Origin: Sorghum bicolor
Lineage: Eukaryota > Streptophyta > Magnoliopsida > Poales > Poaceae
Assembly: GCF_000003195.3 (NCBI RefSeq)
Contig: NC_012871.2
Coordinates: 3,459,997-3,523,996, forward strand
Reading direction: 5' to 3'
Length of the DNA stretch: 64,000 bases
The notes under the pieces were generated by a model that was not told the origin of the DNA, ran no database searches, and saw only the letters and a program-made list of their open reading frames with translations. The translations under genes were made by a program, and so were the position numbers. Numbering within the stretch: position 1 is the first letter of the stretch; every line of letters begins with the position of its first letter. This document shows positions 44,965 to 56,860 of this stretch, piece by piece.

Positions 44965-45240
44965 CGGACCTTTAGCACCGGTTCAGAGCAACAACCGGTG
45001 CTAAAGGGTTACCTTTTAGCACCGGTTTGTAACACAAACCGGTGCTAAAGGGTTTGCCTCGGCCCGGGGCTCTGGCCGGTGCTAAAGGGACCCCTTTAGC
45101 ACCGGTTTGTAATACGAACCGGTGCTAAAGGGTCTCTGCCCCGACAGCACCTGTCAGTAGCCGTTGGGCAGGACCCTTTAGCACCGGTTCGTGTTACGAA
45201 CCGGTGTTAAAGGGGTCTTTAACCCCGGGCCGCAAAATGG
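44963..45240. repeat. Right subterminal hairpin array of the intact CACTA
   Basis: Alternating TTTAGCACCGGTT and AACCGGTGCTAAAGG motifs, spaced 15-30 bases, about eight motif copies. In this superfamily such motifs are bound by element-encoded proteins. Confidence 0.9.
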
Positions 45241-45344
45241 CCGAGGTTTTTGGCCATTTTAGGCATCAACCAATGCCTCATTCTGTAGTAGTGTTAGATT
45301 CTAATTCCTCTAAAATCAAGGGATCCAAACAGGCCCTCAGTATA

Positions 45345-45777
45345 TTTCATTAGCGCATGCATACATGTACATACGTATATGGGTGCTATTGATAATCATG
45401 TAGCAATATTGCATTAGGAGGATAATTGGATGGTACACAAGCCTTTAGTGAGGGTTTTAACCTAGCCTCTATAATAGAATAGTAAGAACTAAGAAGGAAA
45501 GACGATACGGTGGCAAATTCCCTATAGACTGTACAACTTAATGTGTCTTCGAGACAAGGTTGACAAGGGATAAATCTTTCTTCTTGGTACGAGCTAGTGT
45601 CTATAATTATGGCGGTATATCAACCTCACAAATGGGAATGACATGTTTCAGTGAAATCTTAATAAGAATGGCATGTTCAAAGTCTAATCTATGTATAGGT
45701 CCTTGATTCAACAAAGACTTCTTCTAGAAAAAAATTATGAAAATTAAGGAAACTAAAAACAAGGTTTTCATTTGGTA
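45345..45777 (+). mobile_element. Degenerate L1-type LINE fragment 1, left part
   Basis: Conceptual translation near 45620-45770 shows the pattern just before the zinc-binding region of plant LINE reverse transcriptases (NLNKNGMFKV.SMYR, then KNKVFIWYLQ). Stops and frameshifts are frequent. The frame continues after CACTA C at 51500. Confidence 0.65.
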
Positions 45778-45952
45778 CACTACTATAGTATTTTTAACCG
45801 AGGCGGACAAAAAAGCTTTACCAAGGCATTTTTGGCAGCCATCTCGGATCAAAGGTCACAGTAAATGAGACCTTTTTATAGGCGGTTGCTTGTCCACCTT
45901 GGTTAATTGAATTAAAAGAAAACAAAAAACAAAACCCACGGACAAGCCTGCC

Positions 45953-46065
45953 GAGCCGATCCATGCGCCACCGCGGTCATAGCTCGCCGGACCACCAAGA
46001 TTCGAGCCGATCCATGTGCCACCGCGGTCATAGCTCGCCGGACCAACAAGATTCGGCCGCGCCAC
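45953..46065. repeat. 57-bp tandem duplication in CACTA C
   Basis: GAGCCGATCCATG followed by GCCACCGCGGTCATAGCTCG occurs twice in direct succession. Confidence 0.85.
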
Positions 46066-47238
46066 TAGATTGATGAGCAAGGGAGGGTATAGGAGGAGGT
46101 GGGCCCCTACAACTCGCTCGCCCACATGGCCGCCGCTTGGCTCGTGCCCAGATCCGGGCATTCTCACCCACACCACCATGCCAGAAGAGGATGAAGAGGT
46201 AGCTGTGTCGCTCCTTCACGGATCTAGCCCCTCGACCATTGGATCCAAGCTCCCCGCTGTCGAATCCGTGCTCTCTACACCGTGTTGCTAGATCTAGAGG
46301 GAGGGACACCGCCACTAGAGGAGCCCGCGTGACCCCGTCGAAGAAGCCCACAACCGCACGCATGGAGGGGCGCCACCACGCCAAGGAGTACGCGGCTGCT
46401 AGCCCGCCACCAGGCCCTCATGCAGGGTCGACACCATCGGAGTTGGAGGAGCGAGGCCACGCTACTTGGGCCGCCACACCGCGAGGCCATGTCAGTCAGA
46501 GAGAGGACAGCCACCGGGTGCCACCACGAGCTAGGGAAGGGAGGGGAGGGGGCGCCACCAGATCTAGAGGGAGGAGGGAAGAGGAGGGAGAAACGATTTA
46601 GGGAGGGGAAAGCGTCGTGCGAGATGGGGGTTGGAGAGGCACTCATCAAGACGAGGACTGGGTAGTGGCGTCGGCTTCTGAGGGAGAGGGAGTGAAAGAC
46701 GGTTAGAAGAAACCCTAACTTCCCGTTTATATATGATGAGTAATATTGGGTTGAGATGGGCCGTCTGTTGGGCCACTATTTCACGAGGTGGGTCTTGTAG
46801 TATGTAACACCCTAAAAATTGATTTTTGGGAATTAGAGCTAAAATGATTTAACTATGATTTTTTGTGCTCATGAAAATATAGGAAAAAATAATATTTTTC
46901 ATTAAATTAAAAATTATCATAGGAGTTAGCAATGTGTTTGAGCATGCATGCCTTGGCATTTTATTTATTGTGATGGGTGTAATGGAACTCAAAATTCAAA
47001 ATGATTTAAAAGGATTTTAAAATGAGTTTCAAATGGTTTTTGAATAAAGGAAAAAAAACAAAAAAAAGGAAAAGACCTCTCCCTGCTGATGGCCCGAAGG
47101 CCCAACCTCCTCTCTCCCCTCGGCCACTCGGCCAGTGCCCCGCGGCCCATTCCCCAGCCCAGCCAGCCGCCCCCTCCTATCTCCTGTCTCTTTCTCTCCG
47201 ACTGACAGCCCGGCCCCATCTCCTTGCTCTCTGACCGG

Positions 47239-49069
47239 TGAAAGCCCAAGTTTGGTTTTGGTAATTAATGACACCAAGTTGCTAATGCCTTGTGTTTAAG
47301 TGATTTGAGTTAGGCATAGCAACACATGTGATGAAGGTGCATGGTGGCATGGAAAGGTGGCCACACGATCACAAAGGGATGAAGCATGAAGTGGAGATCA
47401 TGGTGATAGACGAGGAGCAAAGTTATCAAGGCAAAGGTATAAACATAGGGTTTTACTTTTGCCGGTCTAAGATGAGTAGAGAAGTGATTGACCGGGTTTA
47501 GGATAGATAGCCGACTATCGAGAGGAGAAATCACGGTCATCTCTCGAATCAAGTGCTACTAGGTCTACATCTTGAGCATATGCATTAGGATCTAGTAAAG
47601 TGCTAACTTAACTCCTTTGGTGAAAATGTTTGTGAAAAGCTAACACACATGCACTTTGGTGGTGAACACTTGTTGGTGTTAGCACTTTTACAAAGGAGGT
47701 GGATTTCCTAGGGTTGAGAGGAGTGTGGGTTAGCACTTTTACAAAGGAGGTGGATTCAGCGCTTTTGAGAAAAATAAGTGTATATTTTCTATTGCGCCCG
47801 TGGGAAATTTGGAGAAGTCGCGGGAGTGTTTTCTCTCTGAGAAACACTCACCGGACGCTGGCCTCAGCGTCCGGTGTGCTTGACCCTGCTAGGGTTAAGC
47901 ACCGGACGCACTCTGAGAGCGTCCGGTGGTAAGCGTCTGGTGTGAGGGGTTTTTGCAACCCTCTCTGCGCACGAGTCCGGTGAGCACCGGACCATCCGGT
48001 GTGGACTTGCAGAGCGTCCGGTGTGTTGCAGGTAGCCGTTAGAAATTGACGCGCGAGATTCAAGTTTGACACGTGGCCAACTCCAGTGCACCGGACGCAG
48101 GGAGTCGAGCGTCCGGTGCTCACTTAGTAGCGTCCGGTGCCCCCGTTTTCAGCCCAGTGAAAAACAGCCAACGGCTAGTTCTTTGAGGTGGCTTATAATT
48201 AGAAGGTGGCCGGCTTTGGGAGAAACTCTCTTGCACATCTGATTACTTGAGACATACATTGAGCTAGAGAACACTCCGTCCACTCATCTCCTTGCTTGAT
48301 TGCTAACCCTAGTGAGATTGAGTGAGATTCAAGTGCATTGCTTTGAGAGTTGCATTTAGTGGCACTTGATTCTTGAGTTTGCTGCGGATTTCTTGATACT
48401 CTTGGGTGTTTCCCGACGCCCTAGACGGCTTGGAGCAGCGGTGGTGTTGAGCTCGTGATTGGAGATTGTTTCGAGCCTCACCAAGTGACTTGTGAGGGGT
48501 TCTTGAGCCTTCTCCGCGGGAGATCGCAATTGGCTACTCTAGTGGATTGCTCGTGGCTTGGAGGATCCCCATTTTGTGAGTGGATGTGCGGCACCCGCTG
48601 AGGGTTTGGCTTTGGATTGCCAATTAGCTCGTGATCCATCAAGTGGGTGTATCGCCACAATGAGGAGTAGCTTGTCGGGAAGCAAGTGAACCTCGGTAAA
48701 AAATCTTGTGTCATCTCTTGCCGAGGTTTCTCTTGTGATTGTGCACGTGATTGATTGGATATATTTCTACTCTACAACGTCGGTATAACAATCACTCCCC
48801 TCTCCTTTACCTTTGTGTATACCTTGCTAGTTGTGTAGCTTGTTTAGCTTAGCTTTCTTGTTTAAGAGTGTAGCAAGCTTCTAGTTGTGCTTTCTTGTTG
48901 TAACTAGTGTTTAGCTTTCTTGCTAGACTTGTGTAGGTGGCTTGCATAGCTTAGTTGAGCTAGTGCTAGATTTACTTCGCCATTTGTTTTACTAACTCAC
49001 TTGCTTAGTGAAGTTTGTAGAAATTTTAAATAGGCTATTCACCCCCCCTCTAGCCATTTGGACCTTACA
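47239..49069 (+). mobile_element. Sirevirus-type copia solo LTR, 1831 bp
   Basis: Begins TGAAAGCCCAAGTTTGG and ends CCATTTGGACCTTACA. ACCGG flanks it exactly (47234-47238 and 49070-49074). Between 47845 and 48145 it carries many CACCGGACGC and GCGTCCGGTG palindrome halves. Clusters of CACCGGAC-type palindromes are a known mark of Sirevirus LTRs in grasses. No internal region remains. Confidence 0.9.
47845..48145. repeat. Palindromic CACCGGACGC motif cluster
   Basis: About ten copies of CACCGGACGC, CACCGGAC or their complements occur within 300 bases, in both orientations and with variable spacing. It is also CpG-rich. Confidence 0.9.
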
Positions 49070-51499
49070 ACCGGTGGGACCCTTTCGTCAGCGCCTCCCT
49101 TCTCCCTTTCTTCCCCAGCGTGACTGAACGGGACTCTATCGAATCGGCAGAGATTTTCTTGCTTCTTTTTGCCAACCGAGCGCTCTATAAGGTCTCTGGC
49201 CATCTTCCGAGCTTACCCTTTTCCATCTATACGCTCGGGAGCCGCTCCTAGCTATCGGGGTGGCCAATTTAGATCTCGGTGAACACAAGAACGCCGCCGC
49301 CGCCTTGGAGAGTCATCCCTTGAAGCTTTTCCGTGGGATTTGATCCATTGCCGAGTTTAGCGCTGCGGTAGCGATCCCGCCAAGCTTTTTCTCTCACGTT
49401 CTTATGCTTTGGTTTGATCTCATTGGATCGCCGAACTTTGCAGGGACCCGATGTCTGCCATCCTATGTTGCCGGACTTCCCCGAGACCACCTCGCCTCCG
49501 TTTTTCCCCTAGGAGAGCTCGCGGTAACCCCCTCGTGCTCCCCATGTTCTCAGATTTGAGTTTGGTGCAATTTAGCGCGTTTCCCCGTGGTCTCCGGCGA
49601 GCTTCTAGTGCCGGCAATGGAGGACCGCCGCGCTTGTCCCTGTTCCCGCCGGCGCCCACCCTCTCCTTTTCTCCCAGATCGATCTCGGCCGTCGGATGTA
49701 AAACCAACGGCCACAAATAGAACTTACCCCTTCGGGGTAAATCTTTCTAAAGAGCCCCTGCATTGCATTTTCTTGAAAGCAACCCGCAGTCCAAAACGTA
49801 TAGATGTTAATACATTTTCTGATTTTTGAAGGCGTAAAGTCTTTCGCCTTGATTTCAAAATACGTTTTCATGAATTACGAGTTTGCCACTGAAACTGTTT
49901 TGCTCATAAAATATTTATTTTAAATCCGATTTGGTCCATTCAAATTGCGTTGGATTCGTAATAATGAGCTTTACATGTTAGTCAACTTAATTCACCAGTT
50001 TGAAACTTTTTATTTTCGTGATATTATTTAATTAATTACTTTTCTATATAAAATCTTAGAAAATCATAACTTCACCGTTTTAACTCCGTTTTTCGCGATC
50101 TTTACGTCTATGAAACCGTAGTGATGCGTAGAATCATTTTCTAAACTTTTCATACTGTTTTTATATGAATGGTGTACTGTTCTAATTGTAGTCTTGTTTG
50201 CTTCGTGTATGTTTTTCTTCGATTGTTTGTGTGATTGATGATCGAGTTTAGCCGGTGAGCAATTCGTGGTGATCAAGAGTGCTTCAGTGATCAAGATCAG
50301 AGCCTTGGACAACTAGCAAGATCAGCAAGAGCATTTGGATCAAGGCAAGTATAGCATTTGGATTTTATTTCTGTGACCATGATCCTGTGGCTAGATTAAT
50401 GATAAGTAATAAACGATAAAAATGACTTTTTAGCAACTTGATGATTTGTCTGTACGTGATCACCCGGGACAACAGTGCAACCATGAGGGCTATAATGGCT
50501 CTGGCTTTAGTTAAGTATGAGTAACTTTTCTAGCTCGTTAGCGGTTACCCGTTGTGGCGCAATTGGGGAATAGCAGACCGTGGATTCCTGCGGGTGAATC
50601 ACACGGACTGACTAATGAAACCAAGCGGCCCTAACTTGTTAGACGAACCTTTGAAAGACTTTATAGTGATCCCTGCCGACCTCCCTAGGAAGGGGGTTAA
50701 GAGATTAGCTACCTCGGGCGAAAGTGTAAATCATGACTCATGGGTAAAGATGTGCAACCTCTGCAGAGGGTTAAAAACTAGTATACTAGCCTAGCTCATG
50801 GTCAGGAGCGGCCTTGGGGACATCTACATTAAGGGTGATGATTTTTGTGTGTTAAATATGCTCATTGTATATTGTTTAATGCTTTACATTATTTATGTCA
50901 CATTGATCATGAGATTGTGGGATCTATACAATCTAGTTTCTATACTTGTGGAGTTCAACATGGACTCACTCTTGCTATTTCCCCACACCCCTTAGGAGGA
51001 GTTTAGGCTTGTGATCAACGAGTCAGTTGGATCCTGTAGAGAGAAGTTAATACCCGAAGTTTGGAGTCGTTTATCCGCTGTTTGCTATCAAAGGTTATCT
51101 CTTCTATACTAAGTACGTTATATATTTATGCATTGTCTTTTGATATTATCCTTATTTGTAGCTATATGTGAGATTTGACTTCTAAGCCTCACAATGTTGC
51201 ATATCTGATTTTGTCCTTAAAATCAGGTATTACATAGTATGTCCACCTTGGTTAATGTATTTCACAAGACAGTTGTTATAAGACATCCGCCTCCGAAAAT
51301 AAACTATTTTCGGAGGTGGTTGTTTTAAGGTGACTACCTCAGTAAATCGATTTTGCGAGGTGGTTTTCTATAACAGCCTTAGTTAATAAAAATAACCACC
51401 TTGATTAATCATAGGCATTAACCTGGTGGTTTGAATCGTTGTTCGCCTCCGAGGCCTAGTCCAAAACACCTCGCAAAAGATTTTTTTGTAGTAGTGGTA

Positions 51500-51615
51500 C
51501 TTGCAAGAATGAGTTGCTCTTACTATAGACAACTTGGAAGAAGTGTCAAGTGTTGATTTTTAGCTCTTTAGAGACCATCCAACACCTATTCTTTGACTCC
51601 TACTTGTGAGATTAG
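51500..51615 (+). mobile_element. Degenerate LINE fragment 1, right part (zinc-binding region)
   Basis: Continues the frame broken at 45777. It shows VALTIDNL and then LETIQHLFFD, a signature of the zf-RVT region at the C-terminus of plant L1 proteins. Frameshifted relative to the left part. Confidence 0.65.
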
Positions 51616-51619
51616 TGAT

Positions 51620-53139
51620 TCTCATAGATAATCATGAAAGTGTAGATGACTATAGGCCGATCTCTCTATTGAATTACTCTCTCAAATGCATCACAAAGCT
51701 ACTTCCACAGAGACTGCAATCAGTGATCCTCTAGTTAGTTCATGCCAACCAATATTGATTCATTAAAGGTAGAACTATATAGAACTGTTTGGCTTGGTCC
51801 TTCCAATTTCTCCACTTATGTCACCAGTCGAAAAAAAGATTGTCATCTTGAAACTTGACTTTGAGAAACCCTTTGATAAGATTGAGCATCAAGCCATCTT
51901 ATGTATACTTAGGAATAAGGGGTTCTTAGGAAAATAAGCTTGATTCACAATCTCCTAAGCACTGGCACCTCCTCAGTTTTGCTCAATGGCATTCTTGGTA
52001 AGACTTTTAACTATTTGAGAGGTGTGAGATAAGGTCACCCACTCTCTCCTCTCCTATTCGTACTTGCTGCTCATCTCTTGCAAATAGTGGTCAACAAAGC
52101 CTTGTAGAGCGGAGTTCTCTAAAGCATCCTATTAGTGACAACTTCCGAGGGGATTATATGCTGATGACACAATGCTCATACTTCTAGGGGATGCAAGAGT
52201 GCTCTTTAATCTTAAGGGTTTGCTTAGACCCTTTTTAGACTCTATTGAGCTTCTTGAATTTTAGTAAATCTCTTTTTTTGTGCCAATTAATATGCATAAT
52301 AATAGGGCTTCTCACTTGGCCAACACCTTTGGTTGCAAGGTTGATAGTATGCCATTCACCTACCTAGGCCTTCCTCTATGTACTACAAAGCCTTCACTAC
52401 TTGAATTCACACCACTACTATTAAAAACTGAAAAGAGAATCTTAGGCACTAGTAAGTTCCTCCGTACCATGGAAGACTAACTTTAGTCAGCTCAGTGTTC
52501 TCCGCACTTCCAACATTCTATATGTGCAGTTTCAAACTCCCACCTCAAGTCATCAAGTAGAAAAATGTTTTTGGAAACATTGTTTATGGAGCAAAGGTGA
52601 CATTAATATGATTGGATCTTGTCTTGCTGCATGGGAAACAGCTTGTAAACCAAAGATGCAAGGAGGGTTGTGCATAATTGATATGGAAAGTTAAAATGAA
52701 GCCCTCCTAATGAATGTTTGAGATTAATTTTATAATTATGAAGATATTCCATGGGTGAGCTTGTCTTGGACCAAATTCTACTCTAACTCACAAACCACAC
52801 CACAATCTTGAAGTCCTATTGGGTCCTTCTGATCAAAAGATATAATCAACCACCTTAGAAAATTTCAAGAAATGACCATTTGTTCACCCAGTAAAGGTAA
52901 CACAGTCTTGTTTTGGTTAGACTCCTAGACAGACCACGTACCCTCTCAAGAAGAAGTTTCCTTAGCTATACTACTTAACTAGGAAGCCCAAGTGCTCAAT
53001 CAAATTCTTCATAGATCAAGATGTTGATAGAACCCTTAGCTATAGATCAGCTATAGGTTGTTGACACTCTTGTATAGGAAAGAGACTAGGATGACAATGT
53101 GAATGACATCTAGAGTTACTCATGGGTTCATCAAAGTAC
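51620..53139 (+). mobile_element. Degenerate L1-type LINE fragment 2, reverse transcriptase part
   Basis: In broken frames the plus strand encodes the order RPISLLN, KLLPQRLQ, ILKLDFEKPFDKIEH, RGVR.GHPLSPLLFVLA, YADDTMLI and PFTYLGLPL. These are the successive blocks of a LINE reverse transcriptase including the YADD catalytic site. Many stop codons show it is inactive. It is cut by the solo LTR at 53145 and continues at 56173. Confidence 0.88.
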
Positions 53140-53144
53140 AGTAG

Positions 53145-56100
53145 TGTCACACCCAATTTCAAGGAAGAAATTGAATGCATAAACTTATGTGTGCCTAGAG
53201 ATCTATCACACACATAAGTCACAAATTAAATACAATCATCGTAGTGTTTACATCAAACGTAGTTATTACAACACAAAGTCTAGTACAACAGCGGAAGATA
53301 AATATGATAATCTAAGATAACTCTCTCTTGGCCCTCACATAGGAAAGGTCAACTGGTGAAGCACAAGCCTAATAGTCCTCTAGGTAGTCCTCATAGCTAC
53401 CACCATCTATTACCCATTCGGGATTTTTTTGTCCAAAGATTAGAAATGTAACAAGCATGAGTACATCTCGTACTCCACAAGCATAGCATGAGGATTTATG
53501 AGGCTCAAACAGGCTAGACTAGGTTTACTGCATCAGCATTTTAGTAGGTGAGTATTTTAGCATTAAATATTATTATGTTATGCTTAAGCTCCTAATTATC
53601 TCATATGATCAATTGTCAGAACCATAGTAAGCCATTAAGTCACATTAAAGCATAATTCTACATCATCATGTACCATAAAACCATCAATAGCCAGTTATTC
53701 TGTGAGTTTTCCGGGCCGCTTGTAACCGTGAGCACGACTGTTATAACAGTTATACACTCTGTTGAGGTTGTGCACTTTCATCGTGAGTCGTGTTACCAAT
53801 ATGCCCGAGGTCCGTTGGCCCCCAAATAGTACCAAGGTGAGCGGACACGGTACACTATGTAGCCTTCTGTAGGCCTATTATAACTAGTTAGGGCTGCAAG
53901 GTTTCCTCGGCAGGCAGATGTAGAAAACCCCCCTTTTCTATGGCACATTTCCATCGCGGCTATACTCATAGAAACAGGGGCAGCACTACACCCAAAGTGG
54001 CAAGCCCCTCTTGCGCCCTTTCGGGTAACCTCTAACAAGTTGGAAGAGATCCTATTACTAAGCTAAAGTCAGAGCCATGTGTCTCTCCCGGTTGCACTGT
54101 AAGTCCCAGCTTTTGACGACAGATAAGTCCTTACGGAGGGTCTAGGACAACATGACCAACAGTTATTTGTATCATAGCCCTATGTTCCATTTATCATATT
54201 CATGTATAATCAATTTACCATGGTTCCATCACTGATTTCAGATCATATATAATTAGAGTTAGAGCACTAGCACTTCTAACCATATGCAATAAAAACCCTC
54301 GGGAACAAGGTAATTGTCATCAGCAGCTAGGATGTCCTTATAGTTTGCAATATTATACACATGTAGGGTGAAATGCTTAAAATGAGTAGGACAACAAGGT
54401 AAGCCCATGCTATACTTGCCTTGGTTCACGAACTCCTGCTGGTCCTACTAGTCCTGCTGGTCCCCAAAGAACTCCGAACTCTTGAAATACTCCTCACTGT
54501 CTGGGCTCGATCACACATCACAATCATCACGCACTCCAAGACAGACATGCAAGAGAACAATTCCTAAAGTTAGAACAGTACAGCAGCAGTAAATAATTTT
54601 AAATAAAAGTTTTCCAAAATCATCTACGTGCTGCTACGGTCACGTCAACACGAAATTCACAAAAAATGGATTTACGACGCGAAAGTTACACATTAAACGG
54701 GACTTCAAAAGCAACCTACGGACTCGTATTTATCTAGGAAATCTAACAGTGGTAAACCTAGACAACAGTGGCACCAACGCGAAACTTACGAAATTACGAA
54801 ACTAACGCAACTTGAATGGATCAATTCGGAGTTCAAACAATGATTTTATAGCTAAAACAATGCAGTGGTAATTCTGTAGAGCAGAGTATAATCAAATTTA
54901 AATAAATAAAGAAATCCAGGGAAATCCCCAGCCAGGGTCTGCGCGTGGGATAAGAAAGTTCCTGGGGGGCTCTTTAACAAAACAAACCCCGAAGGGGTAT
55001 CAACCATTCACGGTCATTGGATCGAGGACGGTTGCACAGGATTAAAAGAAAAAGAAGAGAGAGGGAGGAGGTGGCGCGCCTGGCCGGAGGGGAAAAGGGA
55101 GGCGGCGGCGCCACCATGGCCGACCAGCCGAAGCTCACCGGAGTCGAGCGCCTGGCTGCTATAGAGCTTCGTTTTCTAAACCGAACAGCCCAGGAGACAC
55201 AGGAGAGCGAGGCGAATCCGTTCCTAGCCATAAGCGCAGTCAGGGAGGCGGTTTCCGTGGTGGTTCACGGTGGCGCCACGGCCGGCTCGCCAGAGCACGC
55301 GGGGAATGCTCCCAGGGTCACGAAATCGCACGGGAAAAGCTAGGGAGGGAGAGAAGGAGAAGACGAACATGTTCCGGCCCTCCACGTGGCCAGAGAGGGG
55401 CTCACGCGGCCCGTGCCATGGTCGGCGGCCATGGAGCTCGCCGGAGTTCCGCGGTCAACACGGTAGGGTGCTCCAAAACGCGTGTAAACTAGACGAGGAG
55501 ATAGCAGGAGAGATGGAGAGCTGACCATGGCGAAGAACGGAGGCGGAGAAGGCTCGAATCGGCAGGTTCAACGCGGCGGAGGTCGCGGCGATCTTCGGCG
55601 GCATTCCCTGCGGTTGCTGCGCGTTCCAAGAGAGAGCAAGAGTGGGAGTAGAGGCGAAATGCAAGCGGGGAGGGGGCTCGGGTGCGGGTGCTACTCAAAA
55701 GGGACGAGGAGCGGGGAAAGGGGGAGAACGTGGGAGTGGGCCGGCGGTTTCGGCTCCCAGCAACAGAGAGAGAGGGAGCGGTTGCAAGAGGAGGGAGATA
55801 ACAAGCGGGCCCTACTTATCAGCTGCTGGAGAGAGAGAGGAGGGGAAGGGAGATGGCCGGCTGGGCCGACTGGGCCTGCAGGCGGAAAGTGAGGGGGAAG
55901 AGGGAAGATGGATTTCCTTTTTTATTTTTGAATCTCATTTTCACAAGCATTTACAATATGAATTTTGAACAAGTTTTTCTTTTGCAAAAATTCACACATC
56001 ACAAAATAAAATGCCCCAGCATGAATGCATCAAAAAATGTATTCTAAACTTATATTAATTTGATTTTCCCAAAATTTATTAGTTTCCCTATATTGAAATG

Positions 56101-56167
56101 CTTCACAAATACTAATTAATTTAAACCCCATTCATCTATTTTAAAGAGCAAAATTTTGGGTGTTACA
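53145..56167 (-). mobile_element. Gypsy-type solo LTR (family A), 3023 bp
   Basis: On the minus strand it starts TGTAACACCCAAAATTTTG and ends AAATTGGGTGTGACA. AGTAG flanks it exactly (53140-53144 and 56168-56172). It is inserted in LINE fragment 2. The inner 1.2 kb matches 1-1228 of the window on the opposite strand. The GC-rich part (54960-55900) is open in many frames but encodes nothing recognisable. Confidence 0.93.
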
Positions 56168-56172
56168 AGTAG

Positions 56173-56860
56173 CAGAAAGGCTTACAATACACTTATTGGT
56201 GTCACTACAACTTCTCCCTTTTTTAAATGGCTCTAGGCTTCAAGTAATATTGGGAAACATAAATTCTTCTTTTAGCTGCTCCTAAGGGATAGGTTGAATA
56301 CAACGAACCTTTTGAGAAGAAACAATATGGAACTAAGACTATAGTTGTGTGCTCTACAACTTATGGTGTGAAGAAACTAACTTTCATCTTTTCTTTGAGT
56401 GTTCTTTCAGCCGTGATTGTTGGTTGACCACACCAATAATTTGGAACATGAGCCTCAGCCCCTTGACATGATTCTACAAGCCAAAGCTGATTTTGATAAT
56501 GCCATTTTTAGAGATATTCTTATAATAGGACGTTGGGTAATCTGGTGTACATGAAAGGGTGTCATCTTTGGCAATGGAAGAGTTGATATCAATAAATGGA
56601 AGAGGAACTTCAAGAATGAGCTTGGTCTAGTATGTACCAAGGCCAAACCAGCTAGGCAAGCACCCATTAGTTGTTGGAAAGATAAGTATATATAAGTTTT
56701 GAGCTTTTTCTTTTGGTCCTAGTTGCCTTGTACTTTTCTTTTTGTCCTTGTTTGCTCCCTGTACATATCATTCTTTCATTTAATTGGAAAAAATAGGTAG
56801 GGGTTTCCCCTGCTAATTTGGTCAAAATTGTACCACCCACTAACTTTTTTATTATGTTTG
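56173..56860 (+). mobile_element. LINE fragment 2, C-terminal and 3' end
   Basis: The frame after the LTR includes NNMELRL.S.VLYNLW and HLFFECSFSRDCW, the zinc-binding region following the reverse transcriptase. From about 56690 comes a T-rich 3' UTR, with the GGGGTTTCCCCTGC phrase common at the 3' ends of plant L1 elements. No poly-A tail or target duplication could be fixed. Confidence 0.8.

Larger units (their letters stand above)
32592..45293 (-). mobile_element. Complete 12.7-kb CACTA (En/Spm) transposon
   Basis: The ends are CACTGCTGCATGATCGGGC on the left and CACTACTACAGAATGAGGC on the right in inverted orientation, with an exact TTA duplication (32589-32591 and 45294-45296). Subterminal CACCGGT...ACCGGTG hairpin repeats lie at both ends and also internally. 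Genes all read on the minus strand, from right to left: a GRF zinc-finger protein, TNP2 transposase, and a large protein with a Ulp1 domain. All three have uninterrupted reading frames and consistent splice sites. By family knowledge, TNP2 supplies transposase and the second large gene an accessory or DNA-binding role. The element looks autonomous; activity is not shown by sequence. Confidence 0.95.
31581..45338. mobile_element. Tourist-like MITE split by two later elements
   Basis: The left end GCCCGTTTGGATCCTTAGAATT and the right end TCAAGGGATCCAAACAGGCC are inverted copies. They are now 13.7 kb apart because 31669-32449 and the 12.7-kb CACTA inserted between them. No clean target duplication could be assigned. 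Confidence 0.6.
46803..51234 (+). mobile_element. Gypsy-type solo LTR (family C), with nested Sirevirus LTR
   Basis: Begins TGTAACACCCTAAAAATTG and ends TTAAAATCAGGTATTACA. TAGTA flanks it exactly (46798-46802 and 51235-51239). The nested insertion at 47239-49069 accounts for 1.8 kb, leaving a 2.6-kb LTR. No internal region is present. The triple palindrome block is at 50759-50801. The minus-strand fragment at 31050-31540 is from the same family. Confidence 0.92.
45778..51496. mobile_element. Non-autonomous CACTA element C
   Basis: Starts CACTACTATAGTATTTTTAA and ends AGATTTTTTTGTAGTAGTG, with GTA on both sides (45775-45777 and 51497-51499). Subterminal AACCGAGGCGG-type repeats are at both ends (for example GGTGGTTGTTTTAAGG region at 51310-51420). 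Removing the nested LTR leaves about 1.28 kb with a GC-rich interior like that of CACTA A and B. It encodes no transposase. Confidence 0.9.

Noticed and set aside
54960..55968. ORFs of 100-120 codons
   Set aside because: They lie within the GC-rich part of a solo LTR with exact target duplications; no similarity to any protein is recognised.
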